Below, piece by piece: positions 41,054-49,810 of a stretch of 57,619 nt of DNA. Each line of letters starts with the position of its first letter. Positions within the stretch are counted from its first letter, which is position 1. Source of the DNA: Rhodocyclaceae bacterium (GTDB taxonomy: Bacteria > Pseudomonadota > Gammaproteobacteria > Burkholderiales > Rhodocyclaceae); contig JACAEF010000074.1 in the NCBI GenBank assembly GCA_013388985.1, positions 1 to 57,619 of the forward strand, read 5' to 3'. Both the position numbers and the translations under genes were made by a program. The notes under the pieces were generated by a model. It ran no database searches, was not told the DNA's origin, and worked only from the letters and a program-made list of their open reading frames with translations.

Positions 41054-42391
41054 GTGAGCAGGGTGCTCAAAATAATCATTTTGGCTGCCGGCCAGGGCAA
41101 GCGCATGCGCTCGGCCCTGCCCAAGGTGTTGCACCCGATCGCCGGCAAGCCGATGCTCGCGCACGTCATCGATACGGCGCGGCGGCTCGAGCCGGCGAAA
41201 ATCTGCGTGGTCTATGGGCATGGCGGCGAGCGTGTGCGCGAGGCGCTCGATGCGCCCGATCTCGTCTGGGCGAAGCAGGAGCCGCAGCTCGGCACCGGCC
41301 ATGCGGTGATGCAGGCCTTGCCGCTTCTGAATGCCACGGGTGCCGTCCCGCCAGCGCCGACTTTGGTGCTGTATGGCGACGTGCCGCTGATCCGCGCCGA
41401 AACCCTGCGGCGCCTGGTCGCCGCAGCCGGCGACGACAAGCTCGCGCTGCTCACCGCGCAGCTTGCCGATCCGCACGGCTATGGCCGTATCGTCCGCGTC
41501 GATGGCAAGGTCGCGCGCATCGTCGAGGAGAAGGACGCCGACGATGCCGAACGCGCTATCCAGGAGGTCAACACCGGCATCCTCGTCGCGCCGCTGGCGG
41601 CGCTGGCACGCTGGCTGCCGCAACTGTCTAACCGCAACGCACAGGGCGAGTATTACCTGACTGACATCGTTCAGCTTGCCGTCGCCGAAGGCATGGAAGT
41701 CGTCACCGCGCAGCCGGAGGCGAACTGGGAGACCGACGGGGTCAACAGCAAGAGCCAGCTCGCGCGACTCGAGCGCATCCACCAGCGCAACCTCGCCGAG
41801 GCGCTCATGGAGCAGGGCGTGACGCTCGCCGATCCCGACCGCATCGACATCCGCGGCGAACTCGTCTGCGGACGCGACGTGTTCATCGACGTCAATTGCG
41901 TGTTCGAAGGCCGTGTCGAGCTCAAGGACGGGGCGCGCATTCTGCCCAACTGCGTGATCCAGGATGCGGTGGTCGGCCCGCATTCGATCATCGGTCCGTT
42001 CGCGCGGCTGCGGCCGGGGACGGTGCTCGCCGAGGACGTGCATATCGGCAATTTCGTCGAGGTGAAGAACTCGACCATCGCCGCGCATTCGAAGGCCAAC
42101 CATCTCGCCTACATCGGCGACACGACGATGGGCAGCCGCGTCAATGTCGGTGCCGGCACGATCACCTGCAACTACGATGGCGCCAACAAGCACCGCACCG
42201 TGATCGAGGACGACGTCTTCATCGGTTCCGACACCCAGCTCGTCGCGCCCGTGACCGTCGGCCGCGGCGCCACCCTCGGCGCCGGCACGACGCTGACCAA
42301 GGATGCGCCCCCCGGTGAGCTCACGCTCTCGCGTGCGAAGCAGGTCTCGGTTCCCGGCTGGAAACGGCCGGTCAAGAAGAAAAAGGATTGA
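41054..42391 (+). CDS. glmU: bifunctional UDP-N-acetylglucosamine pyrophosphorylase / glucosamine-1-phosphate acetyltransferase
   Basis: Makes UDP-GlcNAc for peptidoglycan and lipid A. 445 residues. The N-terminal pyrophosphorylase has [19 protein letters not shown] and YGDVPLI; the C-terminal left-handed helix has [22 protein letters not shown]. Start GTG 41054 is given, but GTG 41063 is better placed behind GAGGGG and gives [12 protein letters not shown]. Residues about 96-104 (GAVPPAPT), just before [10 protein letters not shown], are a translated perfect copy of the dispersed repeat. The product feeds the same pathway as GlmS, encoded 3 bp downstream. Confidence 0.96.
   Translation: MSRVLKIIILAAGQGKRMRSALPKVLHPIAGKPMLAHVIDTARRLEPAKICVVYGHGGERVREALDAPDLVWAKQEPQLGTGHAVMQALPLLNATGAVPPAPTLVLYGDVPLIRAETLRRLVAAAGDDKLALLTAQLADPHGYGRIVRVDGKVARIVEEKDADDAERAIQEVNTGILVAPLAALARWLPQLSNRNAQGEYYLTDIVQLAVAEGMEVVTAQPEANWETDGVNSKSQLARLERIHQRNLAEALMEQGVTLADPDRIDIRGELVCGRDVFIDVNCVFEGRVELKDGARILPNCVIQDAVVGPHSIIGPFARLRPGTVLAEDVHIGNFVEVKNSTIAAHSKANHLAYIGDTTMGSRVNVGAGTITCNYDGANKHRTVIEDDVFIGSDTQLVAPVTVGRGATLGAGTTLTKDAPPGELTLSRAKQVSVPGWKRPVKKKKD
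41340..41364 (+). repeat. dispersed 25-bp repeat, perfect copy inside glmU
   Basis: Exact 25-bp copy in the frame giving AVPPAPT, sited in the loop before the conserved YGDVP strand. Confidence 0.85.
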
Positions 42392-42394
42392 TCC

Positions 42395-44224
42395 ATGTGC
42401 GGCATCGTCGCGGCGGTCGCATCCCGCAACATCGTTCCAGTGCTGGTCGAGGGCCTGCGCAAACTCGAATACCGCGGCTATGACTCGGCGGGCCTGGCGG
42501 TCCTGAATCCGGGCCTCACCCGGCTGCGCAGCGTCGGGCGCGTCGCGGAGCTCGCCAACCAGGCCGAAGGGCTGACGGCGGAGACCGGCATCGCCCACAC
42601 GCGCTGGGCGACGCATGGTGTGCCCTGCGAGAGAAATGCCCATCCGCATGTCTCGGACGGCCTGGCGGTGGTGCATAACGGCATCATCGAAAATTACGCC
42701 GAGATCAAGCAGGCGCTCACGGGCAAGGGCTATGTCTTCACCTCGGATACCGATACCGAAGTGATCGCCCATCTGGTGCGCGATGCGCTGAAAACCACGG
42801 GAAACCTGTTCGACGCGGTGCGGCAGGCGACGCGCCGGCTCGTCGGCGCCTATGCGATCGCAGTGGTCTGCGAAGGCCAGGACCGGATCGTCGTCGCGCG
42901 GCACGGGGCGCCGCTTCTGCTGGGGATCGGCGCAGACGGCCACTATGCGGCCTCGGATGCCTCGGCGCTGTTGCAGGTCACGCGCCGCATGATCTATCTG
43001 GAAGAAGGCGATGTCGCCGAGCTGCGGCGCGACGGCGTCACGATTTTCGGCGCTGACGGCACGGCACCGGTGACGCGGCCGGTGGTGGAGAGCACGCTCT
43101 CGGCCGATGCGGTCGAGCTGGGCAACTATCGCCACTACATGCAGAAGGAGATCTTCGAGCAGCCGCAGGCGCTGGCCGCGACGCTCGAGATGATCGGCGG
43201 TGCGCAGACCTTCTCGGCCAACCTGTTCGGCGCGGCCGCGCCCGAGATGTTCGCGGACGTGAAGTCGGTGCTGATCATCGCCTGCGGCACCAGCTACCAC
43301 GCGGGTCTCGTCGCGCGCTACTGGATCGAGCAGCTCGCCGGCATTCCCTGCACCGTCGAGGTGGCGAGCGAATACCGCTATCGCGTCTCGGTGCCGGATC
43401 CTGCAACCCTCGTCGTCGCGATCTCGCAATCGGGCGAGACGGCCGATACGCTCGCCTCGATCCGCCACGCCAAGTCGCTCGGCATGACGAAGACGCTGGC
43501 GATCTGCAACGTGCCGGAATCGGCGATCGTGCGCGAATGCGCCTTGCGCTTCCTCACCCGCGCCGGCCCCGAGATCGGCGTGGCTTCGACCAAGGCGTTT
43601 ACCACGCAGCTCGCAACGTTGTTCCTGCTCGCGGCGACGCTGGCGAAGCTGGCGAAGCAAAATGGCCGGCTGACGGGAGAGCAGGAAGCCGCGCATCTGG
43701 CCTCCCTGCGCCATCTGCCGGTGGCGGTGCAAAAAGTGCTCTCGCTCGAAGCCGACATCGCCGCCTGGGCGCAGCGTTTCGCCGACAAGCGCCACGCGCT
43801 GTTCCTCGGCCGCGGCCACCACTACCCGATCGCGCTCGAAGGGGCGCTGAAGCTCAAGGAAATCTCCTACATCCACGCCGAAGCCTATCCGGCCGGCGAA
43901 TTGAAGCACGGCCCGCTGGCGCTCGTGGACAAGGAGATGCCGGTCGTCAGCGTGGCGCCCAATGACGCGCTGCTGGAAAAGCTGAAATCGAATCTCAAGG
44001 AAGTCGCGGCGCGCGGCGGCGAGCTCTACGTCTTCGCCGACGCCGATTCGCAGGTCGAGGAGGAGCCGGGCCTGCACATCCTGCGCCTGCCCGAGCACTA
44101 CGGCCTGCTCTCTCCGGTGCTGCACGTCGTGCCGCTGCAACTGTTGGCCTACCATGCCGCGCTGGTGAAAGGTACGGACGTCGACAAACCGCGTAATCTG
44201 GCGAAATCCGTCACCGTCGAATGA
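42395..44224 (+). CDS. glmS: glucosamine-fructose-6-phosphate aminotransferase (isomerizing)
   Basis: 609 residues; makes glucosamine-6-phosphate, the first step towards UDP-GlcNAc. The N-terminal glutaminase uses Cys2 (MCGIVAAV), with HTRWATHG and HNGIIENY. The isomerase half has two SIS domains ([37 protein letters not shown]) and the tail [13 protein letters not shown]. 43043-43067 resembles the dispersed repeat at 20/25, perhaps by chance. No glmS ribozyme is seen (3-bp gap after glmU). Confidence 0.97.
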   Translation: MCGIVAAVASRNIVPVLVEGLRKLEYRGYDSAGLAVLNPGLTRLRSVGRVAELANQAEGLTAETGIAHTRWATHGVPCERNAHPHVSDGLAVVHNGIIENYAEIKQALTGKGYVFTSDTDTEVIAHLVRDALKTTGNLFDAVRQATRRLVGAYAIAVVCEGQDRIVVARHGAPLLLGIGADGHYAASDASALLQVTRRMIYLEEGDVAELRRDGVTIFGADGTAPVTRPVVESTLSADAVELGNYRHYMQKEIFEQPQALAATLEMIGGAQTFSANLFGAAAPEMFADVKSVLIIACGTSYHAGLVARYWIEQLAGIPCTVEVASEYRYRVSVPDPATLVVAISQSGETADTLASIRHAKSLGMTKTLAICNVPESAIVRECALRFLTRAGPEIGVASTKAFTTQLATLFLLAATLAKLAKQNGRLTGEQEAAHLASLRHLPVAVQKVLSLEADIAAWAQRFADKRHALFLGRGHHYPIALEGALKLKEISYIHAEAYPAGELKHGPLALVDKEMPVVSVAPNDALLEKLKSNLKEVAARGGELYVFADADSQVEEEPGLHILRLPEHYGLLSPVLHVVPLQLLAYHAALVKGTDVDKPRNLAKSVTVE

Positions 44225-44240
44225 TAAAAGGGAGAGGAAC

Positions 44241-46277
44241 ATGCCGAAATTCCATACCGAACGCATCCGCGCCGTGGCCCTGGTCGGCCACGGCGGCGCC
44301 GGCAAGACGACGCTCGCCGAGGCGCTGCTCGCGCGCGCCGGCGCGATTCCCGCCGCCGGCAGCGTCGAGAAGGGCAACACCGTCTGCGACTACGATCCGC
44401 AGGAAAAGGCCGCCGGCCATTCGCTGCAATCGGCGCTGGTCAATTTCGCCTGGGAAGACGTGCATGTGCATCTGATCGACACGCCGGGCTATCCCGATTT
44501 CGCCGGCCAGGCGCTCGCAGCCCTGGCGGGCGTCGATACCGTCCTCGTCGTCATCAACGCCCAGACCGGGATCGAGCTGATGACCGAGCGGATGATGAAG
44601 GCCGCCCAGCAGCGTGGACTCGCCTGCATGATCGTCGTCAACAAGATCGACGCCGAGAACCTCGATCTCGCCGGCCTGATGGCCGACATCCGCGAACGCT
44701 TCGGCCCGGCCTGCAAATTCCTCGATCTGCCGACGCCGGATCACGGCAAGGTCGTCGAAGTGCTGGAACACGACAGCGGCGAAGCCGACATCGACAGCGT
44801 CGCCCATGCCCACCGCGAGCTGATCGACCAGCTCGTCGAGGAGGACGAGAGCCTGATGGAGCGCTACCTCGAAGACGGCCAGGATCCCTCGGCCGGCGAG
44901 CTGCATGCGCCCTTCGAGAAGGCGCTGCGCGAAGGCCACCTGATCCCGGTGCTGTTTACTTCCGCCAAGACCGGCGCAGGGCTGGACGAACTGCTGCATG
45001 TGCTCGCCACGCTCGCGCCGAACCCCACCGAGGCCAACGTGCCGCCGTTCTTCAAGGACGGCGAAGCCTTCCAGCGCGAGCCGGATGCAGCGAAGCACGT
45101 CCTCGCCCACGTCTTCAAGATCGTCGTCGATCCCTACATGGGCAAGGTTGGAATTTTCCGCGTCCATCAGGGCACGATCCGCAAGGACACGCAACTCTTC
45201 GTCGGCGATGGCAAGAAGCCGTTCAAGGTCGGCCACCTGTATCAGTTGCAGGGCAAGGACTATGTCGAGGTCGACGAACTCTTGCCGGGCGATCTGGGCG
45301 CGATCGCCAAGGTCGAGGAGATCGAGTTCGACAGCGTGCTGCACGACTCGCACGACGAGGATCACATCACGCTCAAGCCGCTCGAATTCCCGAAGCCGAT
45401 GCAGGGCCTGGCGGTCGAGACGACCAAGAAAGGCGACGAGCAACGCCTGTTCGAGATCCTGCGCAAGCTCGAACTCGAAGACCCCTGCTTCCGCGTCGAG
45501 CGCCATCCGTCCACCCACGAGACGGTCATCTATGGCTTGGGCGAAATGCATCTCAAGACGAAGCTCGAACGCATGGCGAGCGTCTATAAGCTGGAGCTCT
45601 CGACCAAGCCGCCGCAGATCCCCTACCGCGAGACGATCACCCGGCCGGCCGAAGGCCATTGCCGGCACAAGAAGCAGTCGGGCGGCGCCGGCCAGTTCGG
45701 CGAGGTGTATCTGAAGGTCGAGCCGCTCGAGCGCGGCGCGGGCTTCGAGTTCGTCGATCAGGTCAAGGGCGGCGTGATTCCCGGCGTGTTCATGCCGGCG
45801 GTCGAGAAGGGCGTGCGCCAGGCGCTCGAAGGCGGCGTGGTCGCCGGCTTCCCGGTCGAGGACGTGCGCGTCATTGTTTACGATGGCAAGACCCATCCGG
45901 TCGATGGCAAGGAAGTCGCCTTCGTCCAGGCCGGCAAGAAGGCGACCATCGCCGCGGTGCAGGCCGCCGCGCCCGTGGTGCTGGAGCCGATCGTGCGTAT
46001 CGAGGTGCATGCCGACGAGGGCCAGATGGGCGATATCGCTGGCGATCTGTCGGGCCGCCGCGGCCATGTTACCGGCACGACGCCGCGCGGTCCGGGACGC
46101 GTGGCCATCGCCGGCGAGGTGCCGCTGGCCGAGATCGGCGACTACGCCTCGCGTCTGAAGTCGATGACCGGCGGGCGCGGCAGCTACACCATCGAGTTTT
46201 CGCACTACGCGCAGGTGCCGCCGCCGGTGCAGCAGAAACTCGCCGCCTCGTTCAAATTGAAAGAAGACGAGGAATGA
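44241..46277 (+). CDS. elongation factor G-like translational GTPase (EF-G-2 type paralogue)
   Basis: 678 residues with all five EF-G domains: G1 GHGGAGKTT, switch II IDTPGYPDF, G4 NKID (134-137), then domains II-V ending YASRLKSMTGGRGSYTIEFSHY. The switch II His of EF-G (DTPGH) is Tyr84 here, and the effector loop is shortened, features of the EF-G-2 group, which are not the main translocase. Preceded by GGAGAGGA. It follows glmS by 16 bp. The role is uncertain; it may act in ribosome recycling or under stress. Confidence 0.85.
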   Translation: MPKFHTERIRAVALVGHGGAGKTTLAEALLARAGAIPAAGSVEKGNTVCDYDPQEKAAGHSLQSALVNFAWEDVHVHLIDTPGYPDFAGQALAALAGVDTVLVVINAQTGIELMTERMMKAAQQRGLACMIVVNKIDAENLDLAGLMADIRERFGPACKFLDLPTPDHGKVVEVLEHDSGEADIDSVAHAHRELIDQLVEEDESLMERYLEDGQDPSAGELHAPFEKALREGHLIPVLFTSAKTGAGLDELLHVLATLAPNPTEANVPPFFKDGEAFQREPDAAKHVLAHVFKIVVDPYMGKVGIFRVHQGTIRKDTQLFVGDGKKPFKVGHLYQLQGKDYVEVDELLPGDLGAIAKVEEIEFDSVLHDSHDEDHITLKPLEFPKPMQGLAVETTKKGDEQRLFEILRKLELEDPCFRVERHPSTHETVIYGLGEMHLKTKLERMASVYKLELSTKPPQIPYRETITRPAEGHCRHKKQSGGAGQFGEVYLKVEPLERGAGFEFVDQVKGGVIPGVFMPAVEKGVRQALEGGVVAGFPVEDVRVIVYDGKTHPVDGKEVAFVQAGKKATIAAVQAAAPVVLEPIVRIEVHADEGQMGDIAGDLSGRRGHVTGTTPRGPGRVAIAGEVPLAEIGDYASRLKSMTGGRGSYTIEFSHYAQVPPPVQQKLAASFKLKEDEE

Positions 46278-46294
46278 CGTAGCATCAGTCTGCC

Positions 46295-46636
46295 ATGCGT
46301 CGCCTCCAGAGCTTCCTGCTGATCCTCATCGCGCTGTGGCTGCCGCTTCAGGCCGCCGCGGCGGTGACGATGCCGTTCTGCCGCCATGCGCCGAAGCCGT
46401 TGGCCGAGACCTCGGCGCATTGCCACGAAGAGGCTGCGGAGCAGACCGCACCGGCCATCGCCGGCGATCTCGATTGCGACAACTGCTCGCTGTGCCACCT
46501 CGCCTGCACCGGCTTTCTGCTCGCGAACACCGTCGTCACGCCCGCTGCGCTGGCGGCGAACATCCTGGTGCCGGGGCCGCAGCTCGCCCAGGCCAGCCAC
46601 ATCCCCGAACCGCCGCAACAACCTCCCAGACGCTGA
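46295..46636 (+). CDS. small Cys/His-rich exported protein at the copper locus
   Basis: 113 residues, not recognised by name. Signal-like N-terminus (LQSFLLILIALWLPLQAAAA), then CRHAPKPLAETSAHCHEEAA and CDNCSLCHLACTGF, giving six Cys and four His, a likely metal site. The tail is Pro/Gln-rich. It is 17 bp downstream of the EF-G paralogue and 130 bp ahead of the CusF-like gene. The design recalls the small protein after zur. Confidence 0.6.
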   Translation: MRRLQSFLLILIALWLPLQAAAAVTMPFCRHAPKPLAETSAHCHEEAAEQTAPAIAGDLDCDNCSLCHLACTGFLLANTVVTPAALAANILVPGPQLAQASHIPEPPQQPPRR

Positions 46637-46655
46637 ACGCTCCGTGAGGCAGGAC

Positions 46656-46740
46656 CTGCCGTCCTGGCGTCGCTCGCGGGCGCTACGCCCCCGCCTGCGG
46701 CGGGTCCCCCTCCGCTGCGAGCTCCTTCAGCGCCGACTTT
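46656..46740 (+). repeat. 85-bp long form of the dispersed repeat, intergenic copy
   Basis: Ends match the 25-bp form (CTGCCGTCC at left, CAGCGCCGACTTT at right). The inner part contains the perfect hairpin CCCGCC-TGC-GGCGGG (46690-46704). 81 of 85 bases agree with the copy in cusA, which is in the opposite orientation. It fills the 130-bp gap before the CusF-like gene, ending 26 bp before its ATG. Confidence 0.85.
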
Positions 46741-46766
46741 CGTTCAATTCCATTCTGGAGGTTGTC

Positions 46767-47057
46767 ATGAAATCCTTGCTATCCGCTCTCGCCGCGGCGA
46801 GTCTCGTCCTCGCTTTTCCCGCTCACTCGGCCGAAGAGCTTTCCGAAGGTACGGTCAGGAAGATCGATGCGCCCGCCCAGCGTGTGATGGTGCAGCACGG
46901 CCCGATCAAGAATCTCGGCATGGGGCCGATGACCATGATGTTCAAGGCCAAGGACGCGGCCATGCTCAAGACGATCAAGGAAGGCGACAAGGTGCGCTTC
47001 CGCGTCGAGGACATCGGCGGCGAGTACACGATCACCCGCATCGAAGCGGCGAAGTAG
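46767..47057 (+). CDS. cusF: CusF-like periplasmic copper-binding protein
   Basis: 96 residues with signal peptide MKSLLSALAAASLVLAFPAHS. The small-barrel motif is LGMGPMTMMF, where the classical CusF has a Trp next to Met-x-Met (LGWPAMTMRF); here the Trp is Met, so Cu(I) capping by Trp is missing. His in VMVQHGPIKNLG may be the His ligand. GGAGG lies at 46757-46761. It delivers Cu/Ag to the efflux pump encoded next. A second CusF domain (with Trp) is fused to CusB. Confidence 0.82.
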   Translation: MKSLLSALAAASLVLAFPAHSAEELSEGTVRKIDAPAQRVMVQHGPIKNLGMGPMTMMFKAKDAAMLKTIKEGDKVRFRVEDIGGEYTITRIEAAK

Positions 47058-47059
47058 CC

Positions 47060-48343
47060 ATGCGCGCCCTGCCCCTGTGGCTGACGGTGTGCCTTACCGT
47101 CGGCGGGGTGGCGCTGGCGCAGGAAGAGGCGGGGCTCGGCGGCGATGTCGCCATGGCCGTCGGTGGCCATGTCGAACAGCTGCTCGCCTTCGCGCGCGAG
47201 CGTCATCCCGAATTCGCCGCGCTGCGTCACGAGGCGGCTGCCGCCGCCCTGCGCATCGATCCGGCGGGCGCACTGCCCGACCCGATGTTCGGTATCGAGC
47301 TGCGCGACTTCGCCACGCCCGATGCCGGGCCGAACCTGCTGCCTTCGCGCGTGGGCAGCACGCGCTACACCGTGACGCAAAGCCTGCCGTGGTTCGGCAA
47401 GCGTGATCTGAAGCGCGACATCGCCGCGGCCGCCGCCAGCGAAGCGCAAGGACGCGCAGAGACCGCCTGGGTCGACCTCGCCTGGCAGATCAAACAGACC
47501 TTCGCGCAGCACTACCTGCATCAGACCCGTCTGCGCTACGGCCGGGAAAACCTCGACTTGCTCGAACGGCTTGAGAGAATCACTCTGGCGCGTTACACCG
47601 GCGGGCTGGCGCCGCAGCAGGACGTGATCCGCGCGCAGACCGAGCGTACCGCGCTGGAGAGCGAGCTCGTCTTGCTCGAAGGCGAGAACGCGCAGACGGC
47701 GGCGCGCCTGAAGAGTCTGCTCGGCGCGGATGCCGGCGTGCGGCTTGCGCCGCCCGAGCGGCTGCGCCCGCTGCCGCCTGCCGCGCGCCTCGACGCTGCG
47801 GCGCTGGAGGCGCGGCTCGTCGAGGCCAGTCCGCGTTTGGCTACCGAGACTGCGCGCATCGGCGCGGCCGAGAAATCGCGCGAGCTCGCCTACAGGAACC
47901 GTTATCCGGACGTCAGCGTCGGCCTCGCCGCGATCCAGTCGCGCAGCCGCGTGACCGGATATGACCTGATGTTCGAGATCAACATCCCGTTGCAGCAGGA
48001 CAGCCGGCGCGCGCAGGAGCGCGAGGCCGAGCGCATGCTCGACGCCGCGAAAAACCGCCGGCAGGCGGCGCTGAACCAGGCGCGCTCCGAACTCAACGAA
48101 AACCTCGCCGCCCTGCACGCCGCGCGCCGGGTCGAGGAGCTGGTGAGCACGCGCCTCCTACCGCAGGCCGAACTGACGCTGCAAGCCGCACTGGCCGGGT
48201 ATGAAACCGGCAAGGTCGATTTCGCCACCGTGCTCGACGCGCAACGGCAGATCCGCAAGGCAAAGGAAGACCTCGTTCGGGCGCGCGTTGCGCAGGAGCT
48301 GCGCCGCGCCGACCTCGAGCGCGCGATCGGAGAAGAACTATGA
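47060..48343 (+). CDS. cusC: outer-membrane channel of a CusCBA-type efflux pump
   Basis: TolC-like protein of 427 residues with a signal peptide (LPLWLTVCLTVGGVALAQ) and no good lipobox. It is periplasmic alpha-barrel with two repeats, YTVTQSLPWFGKRDLKRDIAAA being the typical OMF block, and ends in paired coiled coils. It starts 2 bp after the CusF-like gene and overlaps cusB by 4 bp. The metal is inferred from CusA. Confidence 0.86.
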   Translation: MRALPLWLTVCLTVGGVALAQEEAGLGGDVAMAVGGHVEQLLAFARERHPEFAALRHEAAAAALRIDPAGALPDPMFGIELRDFATPDAGPNLLPSRVGSTRYTVTQSLPWFGKRDLKRDIAAAAASEAQGRAETAWVDLAWQIKQTFAQHYLHQTRLRYGRENLDLLERLERITLARYTGGLAPQQDVIRAQTERTALESELVLLEGENAQTAARLKSLLGADAGVRLAPPERLRPLPPAARLDAAALEARLVEASPRLATETARIGAAEKSRELAYRNRYPDVSVGLAAIQSRSRVTGYDLMFEINIPLQQDSRRAQEREAERMLDAAKNRRQAALNQARSELNENLAALHAARRVEELVSTRLLPQAELTLQAALAGYETGKVDFATVLDAQRQIRKAKEDLVRARVAQELRRADLERAIGEEL

Positions 48344-49809
48344 AAAACGTTGCAATCATCGTGCTGCTGGCCGTCGCCGCGGCGCTCGGTTACTGGCTGG
48401 GCGGCCAAAAAATCGGCGCTGCCAGCACGGCACCTGCTGCCGAAACCGCCGCATCCGGCAAGAAGATCCTCTACTACCGCAACCCGATGGGCCTGCCCGA
48501 CACCTCGCCCACGCCGAAGAAGGACTCGATGGGCATGGACTACCTTCCCGTCTATGAAGGCGAGGAGGAGGCCGACGGCGGCGTGAAGATCAGCCCGGCC
48601 AAGGTGCAGAAGCTCGGCGTGCGCACCGAGGCGGCCGCCATGCGCGAGCTCTCGCGCCCGATCCGCGCGGTCGGCCGCGTCGAGGTCGACGAGCGGCGCG
48701 TTTTTGCCATCGCGCCGAAGTTCGAAGGCTGGATCGAGCGCCTCTTCGTCAACACGACCGGCCAGCCGGTGGGCCGCGGGCAGGCGCTGTTCGAGGTCTA
48801 TAGCCCGGAGCTCGTCTCGGCCCAGCGCGAATACCAGATCGCCGCGCGCGGGATGGACGCGCTTTCAGGCGAAGCGCGGGAAAGCATCCGGCAGGTGGCC
48901 GACGCCGCGCTGGCACGATTACGCAATTGGGATATTTCCGCCGAGCAGATCGAACGGCTCAGAGCCGGCGGCGAGCCTGCGCGCACGCTCACCTACCGCT
49001 CCCCTGTCGCTGGCGTGGTGTTGGAAAAGAAAGCGCTGCAGGGCCAGCGCTTCATGCCCGGCGAGGCGCTCTATCAGATCGCCGACATCGGCACGGTCTG
49101 GGTGATCGCCGATGTCTTCGAGCGCGACATCGCCGAGGTCGTGGTCGGCATGCCGGTCACGGTGAGGATCGACGCCTGGCCCGGCCGCGAGTTCGCCGGC
49201 AAGGTCGGCTTCATCACTCCGACGCTGAATGCGCAGACGCGCACGGTGCCGGTGCGCATCGAGCTGGCGAATCCGCGCGGCGAATTGCGGCCGGCGATGT
49301 ATGCGAAAGTCGAGCTGAAAGTCGGCGCTGGTAGGACGGCACTGACGGTGCCGGTGGCGGCAGTGATCGATGGCGGCACGCGCCAGCGCGTCCTCGTCCA
49401 GCGCGGGGAGGGCCGCTTCGAGCCGCGCGAGGTGAAGCTGGGCCTGCGCAATGATGACTACGTCGAAGTGAAGGAGGGGGTTCAGGCCGGCGAGCAGGTC
49501 GTCGTCGCGGCCAACTTCCTGATCGATTCTGAAAGCAACCTGAAAGCGGCGCTCGGCGGAATGACGGAGAAACCTGCGGTCAGCCACCACGCGGTCGGCA
49601 CGCTCGACGGCATCGAGCCCGATGGCACGCTGACGATCTCCCACGAACCGATCGCGAGCCTCGGCTGGCCGAAGATGACGATGGGCTTCGTGCCGGCCAA
49701 TGCCGCGCTCGTCGACAAGCTCAAGCCGGGCACGCCGGTCGCTTTCGAATTCGTCGAAAGGAAGCCCGGCGAGTGGGTCATTACCAAGATCGAAGCGCGG
49801 AAGAACTGA
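48340..49809 (+). CDS. cusB: periplasmic adaptor of the Cu(I)/Ag(I) efflux pump, with heavy-metal and CusF domains
   Basis: 489 residues: N-terminal transmembrane anchor, a heavy-metal-binding domain (KKILYYRNPMGLPDTSP, then KKDSMGMDYLPVYE) with the Met residues typical of CusB, the lipoyl/hairpin and beta-barrel domains, and a C-terminal CusF-like domain (about 415-489, SHEPIASLGWPKMTMGF). Residues 327-335 (KVGAGRTA) are encoded by a 23/25 repeat copy. 48409-48433 is a weak 21/25 repeat match. Overlaps cusC by 4 bp. Confidence 0.9.
   Translation: MKNVAIIVLLAVAAALGYWLGGQKIGAASTAPAAETAASGKKILYYRNPMGLPDTSPTPKKDSMGMDYLPVYEGEEEADGGVKISPAKVQKLGVRTEAAAMRELSRPIRAVGRVEVDERRVFAIAPKFEGWIERLFVNTTGQPVGRGQALFEVYSPELVSAQREYQIAARGMDALSGEARESIRQVADAALARLRNWDISAEQIERLRAGGEPARTLTYRSPVAGVVLEKKALQGQRFMPGEALYQIADIGTVWVIADVFERDIAEVVVGMPVTVRIDAWPGREFAGKVGFITPTLNAQTRTVPVRIELANPRGELRPAMYAKVELKVGAGRTALTVPVAAVIDGGTRQRVLVQRGEGRFEPREVKLGLRNDDYVEVKEGVQAGEQVVVAANFLIDSESNLKAALGGMTEKPAVSHHAVGTLDGIEPDGTLTISHEPIASLGWPKMTMGFVPANAALVDKLKPGTPVAFEFVERKPGEWVITKIEARKN
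49318..49342 (-). repeat. dispersed 25-bp repeat, copy inside cusB
   Basis: 23 of 25 match on the reverse complement; in frame KVGAGRTA, length-neutral. Confidence 0.65.
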
Positions 49810-49810
49810 C

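Noticed and set aside
42391-42395. A glmS ribozyme upstream of glmS
   Set aside because: Only 3 bp separate glmU and glmS, so there is no room for one.
40352-44380. Open frame of 1342 codons on the minus strand opposite gltD, glmU and glmS
   Set aside because: Crosses three real genes on the other strand and reads as an Arg/Asp/Gly-rich shadow; a coding role is not supported.
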